Source: a virus. From it: a stretch of DNA of 27,559 nt. Shown in pieces: positions 1 to 7,955 of this stretch. Position numbers and translations under genes: made by a program. The stretch is from positions 16,169 through 43,727 of IMG/VR virus record IMGVR_UViG_3300001450_000054; one strand, 5' to 3'. The notes under the pieces were generated by a model. The model was not told where the DNA came from. It saw nothing but the letters and a program-made list of their open reading frames with translations, and searched no databases. Every line of letters starts with the position of its first letter. Position 1 is the first letter of the stretch.

Positions 1-458
1 AATGTTCTATAGTTTTTTCTCCAATCTGTAGCAGTAAGATTTCCTTTTTCTTTAGATAGTTTTATGTTTTTCAAAAGATTCTCTATATCATCTATAGAGT
101 CCGAGATTACTGTTATTTCATTAAATGCTCTTTTTTCCTTTTGTTCTTGAATTAGTTTATCTCTATTCTCTCCGCTTCGAATATTTCTTTCCCTATCTCT
201 TTCTAAAGAAATAATATTATCTTTAGGCGCAACATAGTCTTCTTCTTCACTGTCACTAACACTACCCACTTCGTCTTTTGCTTTTTGAATATATTTTCTA
301 TAGGATATCATATTATTGGAGTTAATATTTCTTTCTAAAGACTTTTTAATATCAGTAGCGGTTGCTTCCTGCCTTACTAATTCAGCAGTTTCGTCATCTA
401 ATTCTACTTTGCTCAATACATATAGTAGTGATTTATTTTTAGATAACTGTAAAAACAT
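1..458 (-). CDS. Unknown protein, 3' end beyond window (partial)
   Basis: An open frame runs from ATG at 458 to the left edge with no stop (152 codons visible). AAGGTGAT lies 6 nt before the ATG, and the previous gene ends 10 bp upstream, so it is translated as part of the long minus-strand operon. The protein begins MFLQLSKNKSLLYVLSKVEL, then is helical and highly charged, with an acidic patch (SDSEEEDY) around residues 90-97 and many K/R/E residues. No domain is recognised. Its place just after the portal is where a prohead protease or scaffold often sits, but no catalytic motif is visible, so that is position-based speculation only. Confidence 0.8.
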   Translation of the reverse strand, partial: MFLQLSKNKSLLYVLSKVELDDETAELVRQEATATDIKKSLERNINSNNMISYRKYIQKAKDEVGSVSDSEEEDYVAPKDNIISLERDRERNIRSGENRDKLIQEQKEKRAFNEITVISDSIDDIENLLKNIKLSKEKGNLTATDWRKNYRT

Positions 459-467
459 AGTATCACC

Positions 468-692
468 TTAGAATGGAATGTTTTCTTTTCTATTCTTTTG
501 CTTGGGAGGTAGGGTAATTACATCCGGTATGCCTGCTGAATGCAGTTTCTTTTTTACGGAAGTATCAGCAGGTATTCCTACTGTAAAATTCCTACTAGGT
601 TTTAGTTTAGCACTTGAGTTAGCATTCATTGCCTTGACCTGTGCCAATTCCTTTCTTAATCTAATTTCTTTTTGTTTACTATCTTCTGTCAT
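468..692 (-). CDS. Small unknown protein downstream of portal
   Basis: A 74-aa protein beginning MTEDSKQKEIRL. I chose the ATG at 692, two bases after the portal stop codon; an in-frame TTG nine bases upstream would overlap the portal gene. The N-terminal 25 residues look like a charged helix or coiled coil. The middle has a short Pro-rich part (VGIPADTS) and the C-terminus is basic (PPKQKNRKE). It has no tag of the W-x-x-I-L-K type and no recognised family. Overlap with neighbours suggests translational coupling to the portal; a head-assembly accessory role is possible but unproven. Confidence 0.7.
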   Translation of the reverse strand: MTEDSKQKEIRLRKELAQVKAMNANSSAKLKPSRNFTVGIPADTSVKKKLHSAGIPDVITLPPKQKNRKENIPF

Positions 693-693
693 A

Positions 694-2331
694 TTAACCA
701 ACTCTTCTTTCTGTTCTTGTATCTACATTTTGATTTCCTGCATTTTCAGGTAATCCTGTTAATCTTTTATCCGGCCCTCTATTCATAGAAGGTTTGCTTC
801 TTGATGTTGGTGGGTTCTCTTGTGGTTTACTTAACTGTTGCTCTTGTAATTGACCCATTTGCGAAGCATCAATATTTGTTCCTGCATACGGGTCTTTTTC
901 AAATGGAACTTCTTCTTCTCCCTTTTCACCTTCTACAGGCTCTTTGGGTTCCGGTTTAGAGAAAGTAAAATTACCATCTTCATCCATATCAACATCAAAA
1001 CCCAAGTTCTTTATTTGCCCTGCTATGCCGACTTCTAATTCTCTTTTTCTTATTACTGCTATTTCATCTTCCTCTTCACTCGGAGGTAGTTTTAAATTCC
1101 AATCAGTAATTCCAAATTGTTTTATGAGGAAGGGAAAGACATAATTATTGTAAACAGTCTGTGCCTTCTGTACTGCCCTGTTAGTTACAAGTATTTGCAT
1201 ACCTTCATTATTCAATCCACCACTTGTGGTGTTATCAGCCATAAACACTTTACTTACTCCATAGAATGCTGATATTCTGTCTCGCAAATCATCTTTTACG
1301 GAAACATAGTCCATCTCTTTTAGACTGTCCATGAATTTAATCCATTCTACTGCTCCCTTTCCGCCTTCGGACTCTATTCCCATAACAGGAATAAAATGAG
1401 GGTCGGACTCCATTTTCTCTTTTACTGAACGCCAAAAAGAACGCATAGAATCCATATTTCTAGTTTGAACCGCCAGTAATCCTCTAGGCATTCTGCTTTT
1501 AGTATAAGAAGAATTAACATAATTTTCCATGGCAATCAATGTCATTATATTATTGTATAATGTCACAACTGGTGACATTCCGTATAACCTAGATGGACTA
1601 TATTTACTAAAATGTAGAACTTCCCCTTGTAAGAAATGTTGGTCTGTGCCGTTTGCTCTATTTACATAATGAACAGGAAACATATTTCCTCCGCATTGGT
1701 CACATATTTCATGAGGGTCTGTAGTTATTTTATCTCTATGAGTAACACAAGTGAAACCTTTCGTGCCTCTTTGTCCTAACTCATCAGCGTAAATAAACAT
1801 AGTAACAGGGTCGCCTCGATATAGTTCTTTGATACGATGCATTCTAATCTTACCATTACCGTCAATAAAATATTCTTTGACTAAAACAATGTATGCATCA
1901 TCCATAATATTCAAATCATCTTCTAGTTCCTGTAAGACATCAATGAATAGTTGTTCGGACTTATTCACATATCCTTCTATAAACCTTTCAGCATACTCTA
2001 ATTGTTTTATATCCGGCTTTTTCAAATTAGTTGAGCCGCATCTTAGGCATTCTTGAACAGGTCGTCGATGCTCCTTCCCGCACTCATTACATCTTGCTTC
2101 ATAGGCTTTTTCCCATATGTAGCCCCGCCTAAAAACTTCCTGCTTTAATTGAGTTATACAAGTTCTCGCTATCACAGACTGATTTATTAGATTGTAAATA
2201 ATTGGCCCAGTAATCATATGGTGCTGTTGTCTTTCTTGTATTCCCATATTATATACGGTTCTGTCCGCAGGTTTGGGGGTTTGCCGCCTAAAGAGGTTGG
2301 ATAGTTTAAATCGTCTTTTTTCATCTGCCAT
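694..2331 (-). CDS. Portal protein with inserted zinc-binding motifs
   Basis: A 545-aa protein matching the general pattern of tailed-virus portals, which form the dodecameric ring at the capsid vertex through which DNA is packaged. Visible portal-like features are the N-terminal region leading into YNLINQSVIARTCI, the central VLHFSKYSPSRLYGMSPV segment (about 238-256; portals often have an 'h-H-....G.SP' motif), a long helical region with NNIMTLIAMENYV, and RISAFYGVSKVF...GGLNNEG (about 355-380). The C-terminal 100 residues are acidic, then Pro/Gln-rich and probably disordered. Odd feature: two Cys clusters, C81-x2-C84...C95-x2-C98 and C195-x2-H198...C210-x2-C213, look like zinc ribbons inserted in the portal core. 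Assignment rests on motif pattern plus TerL nearby. Confidence 0.85.
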   Translation of the reverse strand: MADEKRRFKLSNLFRRQTPKPADRTVYNMGIQERQQHHMITGPIIYNLINQSVIARTCITQLKQEVFRRGYIWEKAYEARCNECGKEHRRPVQECLRCGSTNLKKPDIKQLEYAERFIEGYVNKSEQLFIDVLQELEDDLNIMDDAYIVLVKEYFIDGNGKIRMHRIKELYRGDPVTMFIYADELGQRGTKGFTCVTHRDKITTDPHEICDQCGGNMFPVHYVNRANGTDQHFLQGEVLHFSKYSPSRLYGMSPVVTLYNNIMTLIAMENYVNSSYTKSRMPRGLLAVQTRNMDSMRSFWRSVKEKMESDPHFIPVMGIESEGGKGAVEWIKFMDSLKEMDYVSVKDDLRDRISAFYGVSKVFMADNTTSGGLNNEGMQILVTNRAVQKAQTVYNNYVFPFLIKQFGITDWNLKLPPSEEEDEIAVIRKRELEVGIAGQIKNLGFDVDMDEDGNFTFSKPEPKEPVEGEKGEEEVPFEKDPYAGTNIDASQMGQLQEQQLSKPQENPPTSRSKPSMNRGPDKRLTGLPENAGNQNVDTRTERRVG

Positions 2332-2378
2332 TGACTACACCCCTAGATTTTCCACAAAGTACATCGGTTATAAAACCT

Positions 2379-2513
2379 TCATCTAGGTTTTCCTGCTTTT
2401 TCCCAACACTTCTTGCAGAAACCGAATGGATGAACATTCTTAGAAGTAAAACACCTACCGCAATATTTGAACTCAAGTTTTCTTTTATTTTGAACCCAAT
2501 CTTCGATACTCAA
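2379..2513 (-). CDS. 44-aa zinc-ribbon microprotein (TTG start)
   Basis: A short frame of 44 residues starts with TTG at 2513, overlapping the stop codon of the endonuclease gene (TTGA, 4-nt overlap). AGGAGG lies about 6 nt before the TTG, a strong ribosome binding site that decides this start. The protein begins LSIEDWVQNKRK and carries one four-cysteine zinc ribbon: C18-x2-C21...C33-x2-C36. The W in its N-terminus recalls the operon's tag but the I-L-K part is missing. It may be a stand-alone zinc protein, or the C-terminal remnant of a host protein whose reading frame was displaced by the endonuclease upstream. Confidence 0.6.
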   Translation of the reverse strand: MSIEDWVQNKRKLEFKYCGRCFTSKNVHPFGFCKKCWEKAGKPR

Positions 2514-3874
2514 ACTATTAGTCCTCCTATTTGCTCTAATGAATCCATAGTGGACATTTTACAATTGCCTTGTAACTTTGCTATATCTGTTAGATAAATA
2601 CCCTCTTTAAGCCAGTCATATCCTACATGGTCTTTATGATTCTCCCACTTCATTAGTTTAAATATTTCATCACAACGACCCCTATACCACTCGGTTTTCT
2701 TATGAGACTTTTTCATCCGTATTAATTCTAACAAAAGTTTAGCATTGCCTTTTTTCAATCTAAAATGAGGGAGGCATTTAGTCAGTAAATCCCTAACATC
2801 ACCTTGTGAATAAAAATTTAATCTATTAATCAGCCTAGTATTTTGCGGAGATTTTTGGTCTAAATGCATTTTACCATAACCGATAGATTTTTGCATCTCT
2901 TGCATGAAAGCCTTGCCTCTTTCTCCTGTTGCTACAAGCCCTACTCTAGGATTCATATTTCTATCTAAAGTTATAAATCCATCCGAATCAATAAATGCAG
3001 CAGTATACGCCCATATATTCTTCTTAATCATTGAAGGCATTTTGTAGTATGACCCCTTGTAGGAGGTGATATCTAATTTCTTAATAGACTTAGATATAGA
3101 GTTAGGGCTACTTAGTTTGAAAAGGGTAGATGGCATTTTCTCATGTATTTGTTTTGCAGAAATTCCTTGATTCTCACAAACAGTCTTCAGTATGAAATTC
3201 TCTTGCATTTCTTTTTTTGTTTTAGTTATAGATTGGTCGGTAATTTTATTTATTGCCCCTCTAAACCCTTTTTTAGCACTTACCATTTCTTTGTGCAAAA
3301 CGCTATATTCTTGACCATACGCCATTCCATTTTGTTTTAATTCCGCTTCCCAGTATTTACACAAATAGTCAATGGTTTCTCTTCGTAACTCAATGCTTTT
3401 CATTTTATTTAATTTGTATAGGTCTTTTTCGTTATATCTCATTTTAGATAGTGGGCTAGTATAGTCGGAGAGCCATGAAATAGAACCTATACATTTCTGT
3501 AAATGGTCAGCATAAGCATCTATCATCGTATCAATGGCTTTCGTCATTTTTTCTCTATGCTCTCCCTTTAATTTTCTTCTAGCCTTTCTCATTTTTTTAA
3601 CTAAGTCGGGAACACTTCGTTCTTGTACAACATATTCATCGGGAAATATATTTAACTGTTTTCTAGCCTCACTAGCATTTATATTATAATGATTAGATAA
3701 TTTTACTATTTCTTCATGCTCCGATAAAACACCTTGATTATGAAAGATATTTTTTAATTCTATACCCAATTGTCTTTCTGTTTCATTAACTATTTCACTT
3801 TCTTCTTCATCTAACTCAGCCAACCTTTCCATTTGTTCAGCCGCTTGGCGATATTTTTCTGCTTGTTCTGTCAT
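2510..3874 (-). CDS. Winged-helix / LAGLIDADG-type homing endonuclease
   Basis: A 454-aa protein. Residues 1-220 are helical and charged and not recognised. Residues about 228-280 fit a winged helix (ILKTVCENQGISAKQIHEKM, then SISKSIKKLD and a GSYYKMP wing). Residues 292-300, AAFIDSDGF, match the LAGLIDADG core with the acidic catalytic position, followed by a typical single-motif core and the LLTKCLPHFRLKKGNAKLLLEL stretch. LAGLIDADG enzymes cut long DNA sites and spread themselves into alleles lacking them. The gene sits between TerL and portal, a common landing site for homing genes. The start at 3874 has GGTGATGGT just upstream. The large N-terminal region could be a target-recognition domain or a captured viral gene. 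Confidence 0.75.
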   Translation of the reverse strand: MTEQAEKYRQAAEQMERLAELDEEESEIVNETERQLGIELKNIFHNQGVLSEHEEIVKLSNHYNINASEARKQLNIFPDEYVVQERSVPDLVKKMRKARRKLKGEHREKMTKAIDTMIDAYADHLQKCIGSISWLSDYTSPLSKMRYNEKDLYKLNKMKSIELRRETIDYLCKYWEAELKQNGMAYGQEYSVLHKEMVSAKKGFRGAINKITDQSITKTKKEMQENFILKTVCENQGISAKQIHEKMPSTLFKLSSPNSISKSIKKLDITSYKGSYYKMPSMIKKNIWAYTAAFIDSDGFITLDRNMNPRVGLVATGERGKAFMQEMQKSIGYGKMHLDQKSPQNTRLINRLNFYSQGDVRDLLTKCLPHFRLKKGNAKLLLELIRMKKSHKKTEWYRGRCDEIFKLMKWENHKDHVGYDWLKEGIYLTDIAKLQGNCKMSTMDSLEQIGGLIV

Positions 3875-3883
3875 ACCATCACC

Positions 3884-5314
3884 TTAGAAGTTCAATCCCA
3901 TTGGGTTGAAATTTGTATTTCTACCTTTCGGTTTAGAATCTTCAAATAAGCCCATATCGTCTAGTAAAATAAAACTATCAGTTGTTTGATAAGTGGCGGC
4001 ATTGGCCAAGGCTAGACTCATAACCATATCGTCATGCGCTCCTATTCCTTCGAATTTACCCCTTTCAGTAATAGCAAACATGGATAATTCTTCCGCTAAA
4101 ATACCAGTCACTCTCCTACTCTCTTCATTTCCGTATGGGAAATTCATCTTACCGTTCTCTAAAGTCATCTGTAGATTTAGAATAATCTCTTGTTTTTTTC
4201 TCCTAGTAGTGTTAAAATCATGTACATTTAAATCAGCCACTTGTCTAAGTTCTTGAGTAAATGATTTGGCAAAGGTATTTGTTTCAAATAATATTGCTTC
4301 CGGTCTAAACAATTTCCCTATCATCTGTACCTTCTGTATGTTTTCTCGAAATTGGACATTTTTAGCCCTATCAATATAGATTATTGATTTATTCTCTTCT
4401 TCATCCATTTCTAACACAGTTATCACATTGTAGTCTCCGTCAGTAGAAATAGCGGGGTCTACTCCTACAAAATATTTGTAGCCCTCACGCTTTAGAGGTT
4501 TCAAAACTAAATCTTTGTTCTTTGCATTATCCAAATGCTCCGGATTGAAAAGAGAAGTTCCAGTAGAAATAGGAACACACATATACTCTCTTGTGAACAT
4601 CATAGAGCCTACTTCCGCTTTACGAGCCATTAGTGCCTCATAGTTCCATCTATCAGGCCACAGAGGTTCATTAAGAGCATTAAGACAAGGATAAGTATTA
4701 ACTGTATAAGCAGGGTTTTCCGCTAATTGTTGATATATATCTGTATAACTAAAAGGAGTACCGATAACTCTTAGGGAAGCGGTGTGGTGAAGTGTTGGTA
4801 TCATATCACCATAAAACCAATCTGTGACCTTTTGAATACCAGTCATACTGAATTCTTTCAAAGGGTCATCAATAACGATTTCTTGAGGGTGGAGTCCACG
4901 AATCTGTGAACCTACTGAACGCTCTAAAATTTGATTACCGTTAGTCAATGTAATGTTTCCAATAGCCCAACCCCTAGCAGGTTTGTATTTTTTAAGCATA
5001 GGATGAATAAACATCTTATCTATATCTCTCATGTGAACCAAAGTCTGCTTTTGGTTGGAAGAAATATATAGCATTTGATAGGGCGGTTCTTCAAAAATTA
5101 ATTTCCATACTACCCAAGCATGCATGAAGACTGATTTTCCATGGTCACGACTACAAATAATTACAGTTCTTTGAGTTGATTCCATTAAACTATGCCACTC
5201 TTGAATATAAGAGGGAAAATCAAAACCCAATACATTTTGAAAGAAATAAGGAAATGAGTTTTTAGATAACTCCATATCCATTCGATGTTCGAAATTAAAT
5301 GCTTCTAATTCCAT
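3884..5314 (-). CDS. terL: Terminase large subunit (packaging ATPase/nuclease)
   Basis: A 476-aa protein, normal TerL length. It pumps DNA into the prohead and cuts the concatemer. Visible in order: a Walker A-like CSRDHGKS (54-61), Walker B IVIDD (146-150), coupling motif IGTPF (184-188), then an RNase H-like nuclease with FVGVDPAIS (D286), ILFETN (E344) and GAHDD (D428/D429). I chose ATG at 5314 because AGGTAAT lies 5 nt upstream and the previous gene stops at 5319; a longer in-frame extension would overlap the acetyltransferase gene by about 120 nt. It lacks the W-x-x-I-L-K tag found on many neighbours, as expected for a motor protein that does not stay inside the capsid. Confidence 0.95.
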   Translation of the reverse strand: MELEAFNFEHRMDMELSKNSFPYFFQNVLGFDFPSYIQEWHSLMESTQRTVIICSRDHGKSVFMHAWVVWKLIFEEPPYQMLYISSNQKQTLVHMRDIDKMFIHPMLKKYKPARGWAIGNITLTNGNQILERSVGSQIRGLHPQEIVIDDPLKEFSMTGIQKVTDWFYGDMIPTLHHTASLRVIGTPFSYTDIYQQLAENPAYTVNTYPCLNALNEPLWPDRWNYEALMARKAEVGSMMFTREYMCVPISTGTSLFNPEHLDNAKNKDLVLKPLKREGYKYFVGVDPAISTDGDYNVITVLEMDEEENKSIIYIDRAKNVQFRENIQKVQMIGKLFRPEAILFETNTFAKSFTQELRQVADLNVHDFNTTRRKKQEIILNLQMTLENGKMNFPYGNEESRRVTGILAEELSMFAITERGKFEGIGAHDDMVMSLALANAATYQTTDSFILLDDMGLFEDSKPKGRNTNFNPMGLNF

Positions 5315-5318
5315 AGGA

Positions 5319-5828
5319 TTACCTCTTAAGAATACCAAACCATTTAGAAACAGGTAATCCTTTAACTCCCCATGTTGCGCCTTTAGGATGGTTATCGTAA
5401 TACTTTCTAAAACCAGCAACAGTGGCATTATTACCATAAGCCCCTAACTGTTCATCAGTAGGGTTCATAGTCCATCCCTTATTTTCATTAATTTTAATCC
5501 ATTCTTCGTTAGGCATGGTGGTACTGCTGAATGAGGCAATATAAGGTTCCGAGAGTCTTTTATTTGCTTCCGATGCTATTTTTTTGAAGTTGCCCTTTCC
5601 TTGATATTTAGAAGAAACAAAAGTTCCTCCCCTTAAAGTAAAATTATCTTTTTTAGAATAACCAAGGCCACCAACAATTTTCTCGCCATCAAATAAAACT
5701 ATATAGTTTTCAATAGGATAAAAAGAATCTAGTGGTGAGTTTTCTGAGCGATTAGAGGGAAAAGGTTCGTCTTCTGTTTTTTTCCATAGAGAAACTAATT
5801 CTTCTCTAGGCATGTCTCTAAAAGTCAT
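5319..5828 (-). CDS. GNAT-family acetyltransferase with C-terminal tag
   Basis: A 169-aa protein. The core looks like a GCN5-related N-acetyltransferase, which moves acetyl from acetyl-CoA to an amine: a strand NYIVLFDGEKIVGGLGY (41-57), then GGTFVSSKYQGKGNFKKIA (67-85), where Y-Q-G-K-G fits the acetyl-CoA phosphate-binding loop (Q/R-x-x-G-x-G/A, last position changed), and the late strand/helix IASFSSTTMPNEEWIKINEN. The final ten residues, VSKWFGILKR, match the operon's tag but at the C-terminus rather than the N-terminus. It lies directly upstream of TerL. The substrate is unknown. Start supported by GAGTGAT 4 nt before ATG. Confidence 0.75.
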   Translation of the reverse strand: MTFRDMPREELVSLWKKTEDEPFPSNRSENSPLDSFYPIENYIVLFDGEKIVGGLGYSKKDNFTLRGGTFVSSKYQGKGNFKKIASEANKRLSEPYIASFSSTTMPNEEWIKINENKGWTMNPTDEQLGAYGNNATVAGFRKYYDNHPKGATWGVKGLPVSKWFGILKR

Positions 5829-5832
5829 AATA

Positions 5833-6066
5833 TCACTCGTATTCCTTGATTAAACTTTTAATTTCTGCTGAGACATTCCTTAATCCTTGAGCGACTTTCT
5901 TATATCTAGATGCTCTTTTCTTATCTTTAAATGCATATTGTTCTAAAACAGGAATCACTCTATTTATAGCGGCATGGAGCGATGGGGCTTTACTGAAATC
6001 AATTCTCAATTGTCTTGAGATACTTTCGGGTGACTCTTGTATTGGGGAAGTATATTCAGTTGCCAT
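5833..6066 (-). CDS. Small helical unknown protein
   Basis: A 77-aa protein, MATEYTSPIQESPESIS..., mostly helical with a basic patch (FKDKKRASRYKKVAQGLRN, about 46-64). The ATG at 6066 lies one base after the stop of the upstream gene, with GGGAG overlapping that gene's end as ribosome binding site. No family is recognised and no tag is present, which is unusual for this stretch of the operon. Between a tagged basic protein and the acetyltransferase; function unknown. Confidence 0.75.
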   Translation of the reverse strand: MATEYTSPIQESPESISRQLRIDFSKAPSLHAAINRVIPVLEQYAFKDKKRASRYKKVAQGLRNVSAEIKSLIKEYE

Positions 6067-6067
6067 T

Positions 6068-6433
6068 TTAACTCCCCTTCCGCCACTTTTTGTTTTTCTT
6101 TTCTTTGGTTTTACTTGGACTCCACTTTACTCTATCAGCCCAATACGCCGCCGACATCTTCCCACGCTTAATATTTTCAGCATGACGGGACTTAAAAGCC
6201 TCTCTTTGTCCTTTGGTTTGATTTGTCTTGACTCCTTTTTGTCCGAATTTAATGTATTTTGCTTTCTTACCTTTAGCATCCCAAGCCATTACATGGTGAG
6301 ACTTGCTTTTATCATCTCTTAGTGATTGTGGGCTATTTAATCCGGAAAGACCTTTACTCTTTGCTCTTTCCAATGCCCTCTTTCTAGGACTCTTTGGTTT
6401 TTTCTTTTTGAGAATATCCATCCAATTACTCAT
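6068..6433 (-). CDS. Small very basic tagged protein
   Basis: A 121-aa Lys/Arg-rich protein beginning MSNWMDILKKKK, a tag copy with one extra residue before W. ATG at 6433 is chosen because GGTGATGCTT precedes it; the first eight bases overlap the end of the phosphatase gene. The body has KSHHVMAWDAKGKKAKYIKFGQKG and later KRGKMSAAYWADRVKWSPSK. This last pattern (basic run, then Y-W-x-x-+-x-W) resembles small basic proteins I recall from phages and algal viruses, where the function is also unknown. High positive charge would suit DNA binding inside the capsid; that is inference. Confidence 0.75.
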   Translation of the reverse strand: MSNWMDILKKKKPKSPRKRALERAKSKGLSGLNSPQSLRDDKSKSHHVMAWDAKGKKAKYIKFGQKGVKTNQTKGQREAFKSRHAENIKRGKMSAAYWADRVKWSPSKTKEKKNKKWRKGS

Positions 6434-7001
6434 AAGCATCACCTATTAGATATCCTAATTTCTTTCCTGCTTCTATATCGCTAGGGTAATGACTACCCAT
6501 TTGCACTCTAGATAGTGAGATTCTATCAGCCATTCGTTTTAATTCTTTCTTCTTATTTGGGTATTTTTTACTTAATATTCTTTCTAAACCATAAGCCGCC
6601 ATAGAATGCCCACTAGGAAAAGAAGGTGTATCGTCTGTTGTAGTTTTTGTTGATTTTATTTTATCGCTAATTTCGTATGGTCTAGGTCTTTGGTATTTCA
6701 TCTTTAGTGACATAACATAATAATTAATATCCTTAATAAAATCTTCATACTCATTTCTATCTGCACCAACGATTTCAAACATTTCTTTTTCAGGTTTAAG
6801 GTCTGCATCTTTCATTTGTTTCGAATCAAGTGTTTTCTTTTCCATTATTTTTAGAATAGCAGGTATTTCTGTTTCTTCTTGTGGGTAACTTAATTTAGGA
6901 ATATCTACTTTTATTTTTGGGCTTCTTTCAAGCATATCTTTTTTCTTACTAGAAAGCGTACCTTGCCACTTTATTTTCTTGAGAATATCCATCCAACTCA
7001 T
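6426..7001 (-). CDS. PAP2-superfamily acid phosphatase, tagged
   Basis: A 191-aa protein with all three motifs of the PAP2/class A acid phosphatase/haloperoxidase superfamily: K100-x6-R107-P108, P129-S-G-H132, and S164-R165-x5-H171-x3-D175. H171 would be the nucleophile and H132 the acid. No membrane segments are visible, so it resembles soluble phosphatases rather than lipid phosphatases. The first residues, MSWMDILKKIKW, are the operon's tag followed by a charged linker of about 40 residues. Placed among late genes just before TerL, it may be carried in the virion. The substrate cannot be told from sequence: phosphomonoester, lipid or nucleotide are all possible. Start supported by the tag and AAGGAT upstream. 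Confidence 0.88.
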   Translation of the reverse strand: MSWMDILKKIKWQGTLSSKKKDMLERSPKIKVDIPKLSYPQEETEIPAILKIMEKKTLDSKQMKDADLKPEKEMFEIVGADRNEYEDFIKDINYYVMSLKMKYQRPRPYEISDKIKSTKTTTDDTPSFPSGHSMAAYGLERILSKKYPNKKKELKRMADRISLSRVQMGSHYPSDIEAGKKLGYLIGDAYE

Positions 7002-7005
7002 GTTA

Positions 7006-7323
7006 TCATATCCTTATAAATTGACTTGTTTTAGAACCACTAGATTTGAAATGCTCCCTAACTAATGGTGAATTTGATAGTATTTTACGACCTGTCATCA
7101 TAGCCCATCTTCTGTATACGCTTTCGAAACTTTTAGTGCTTATATTGTTGCGTCTAGTTCCATTTTTAACGAGTTGTTCTATAAACTCATTTTTTATTTT
7201 GGAGTCATTTAGCGAAAATACCTGTCCTTTAGGCATAGCCTCTACAACTTCTAATAGAGACTTTTTTGATGTTTTGAAGTTCTTACTTAGAAATGACACC
7301 TTTAGAATGCTAGTCCATGACAT
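7006..7323 (-). CDS. Tagged basic unknown protein
   Basis: A 105-aa protein starting MSWTSILKVSFL. I chose ATG at 7323, which has AAGTGAT 5 nt upstream and yields the tag; the in-frame ATG at 7359 would overlap the previous gene by 32 nt. After the tag it is a basic helical protein (KNFKTSKKSLLEVVEAM, FIEQLVKNGTRRNNIS, YRRWAMMTGRKIL) that could be a small DNA-binding domain, but no family is recognised. Confidence 0.75.
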   Translation of the reverse strand: MSWTSILKVSFLSKNFKTSKKSLLEVVEAMPKGQVFSLNDSKIKNEFIEQLVKNGTRRNNISTKSFESVYRRWAMMTGRKILSNSPLVREHFKSSGSKTSQFIRI

Positions 7324-7327
7324 AATA

Positions 7328-7690
7328 TCACTTGGGTTTATGTGTGTAAATGTCTCCATCTTGGTGTATGAAGACTTTACCTTCTTTCTCTAATTTGTCT
7401 AAGACTCTTTTGATTTCTGCCTCTTCACCAAATTGTTTTAGATTTTTCATACCTAATGCCCCGCCTTCCTTTTTAATTTCAGCAAGAATTTTAGATTCAA
7501 TATCTTCTTTATAGGAACTCATATAGTCTTCATAAGTAGGTTGTTTTTTTGGACCTGATTTATTTGCTTTTCTTCTAACTCTTCTTTCAGCCTCTTGGCG
7601 GTCTACATTTCTAAAGCGCATTTCTTCTTGAATTAGTTTTTCTTCTTCGGGCGTTAAGGGCGGTGCTTTTAGTATATTTTTCCATTTCAT
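7328..7690 (-). CDS. Tagged protein with C-terminal winged-helix-like region
   Basis: A 120-aa protein, MKWKNILKAPPLTPEEEK.... The tag is followed by a charged helix (residues 15-50) and a basic linker. Residues about 65-120 look like a small winged helix: a helix (DIESKILAEIKKEGG), a second unit (MKNLKQFGEEAEIKRVLDKLEKEGK) and two strands (VFIHQDGDIYTHK). Such domains usually bind DNA or other proteins. AAGGTAGAT precedes the start. Not matched to a named family. Confidence 0.75.
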   Translation of the reverse strand: MKWKNILKAPPLTPEEEKLIQEEMRFRNVDRQEAERRVRRKANKSGPKKQPTYEDYMSSYKEDIESKILAEIKKEGGALGMKNLKQFGEEAEIKRVLDKLEKEGKVFIHQDGDIYTHKPK

Positions 7691-7691
7691 A

Positions 7692-7955
7692 TTATCTACC
7701 TTCTACTTTACGATATTCTTTTTTAGCCGACTTGCTTCTAGGAACATGCTGTTTTCCTTTTTTCTTTCCTGCTCTTTTCTTAGCACTTTCATATTTTCTT
7801 TGATTGTCTGTAAGTGAATCTTTCACCGCTTTAGGGGCATATCTTCCCCCTTGAGTAGTAAGCGGTTGCCAATCTTCCCTATTCCATTCAACCATATCTT
7901 TTTGCTTATCGGTTAAACCTTTAAGAATATTCCACCAATTACTTTTTATTGACAA
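7692..7955 (-). CDS. Tagged basic unknown protein (probable TTG start)
   Basis: I place the start at TTG 7955, giving 87 residues, because AGGTGG lies 5 nt upstream and the product then begins LSIKSNWWNILKG, with the tag close to the N-terminus. An in-frame ATG at 7985 would add ten residues and a 47-nt overlap with the previous gene. The body includes REDWQPLTTQGGRYAPKAVKDSL and ends in a very basic tail (KKRAGKKKGKQ...KSAKKEYRK). Function unknown; the basic tail suggests nucleic-acid contact. Confidence 0.65.
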   Translation of the reverse strand: MSIKSNWWNILKGLTDKQKDMVEWNREDWQPLTTQGGRYAPKAVKDSLTDNQRKYESAKKRAGKKKGKQHVPRSKSAKKEYRKVEGR

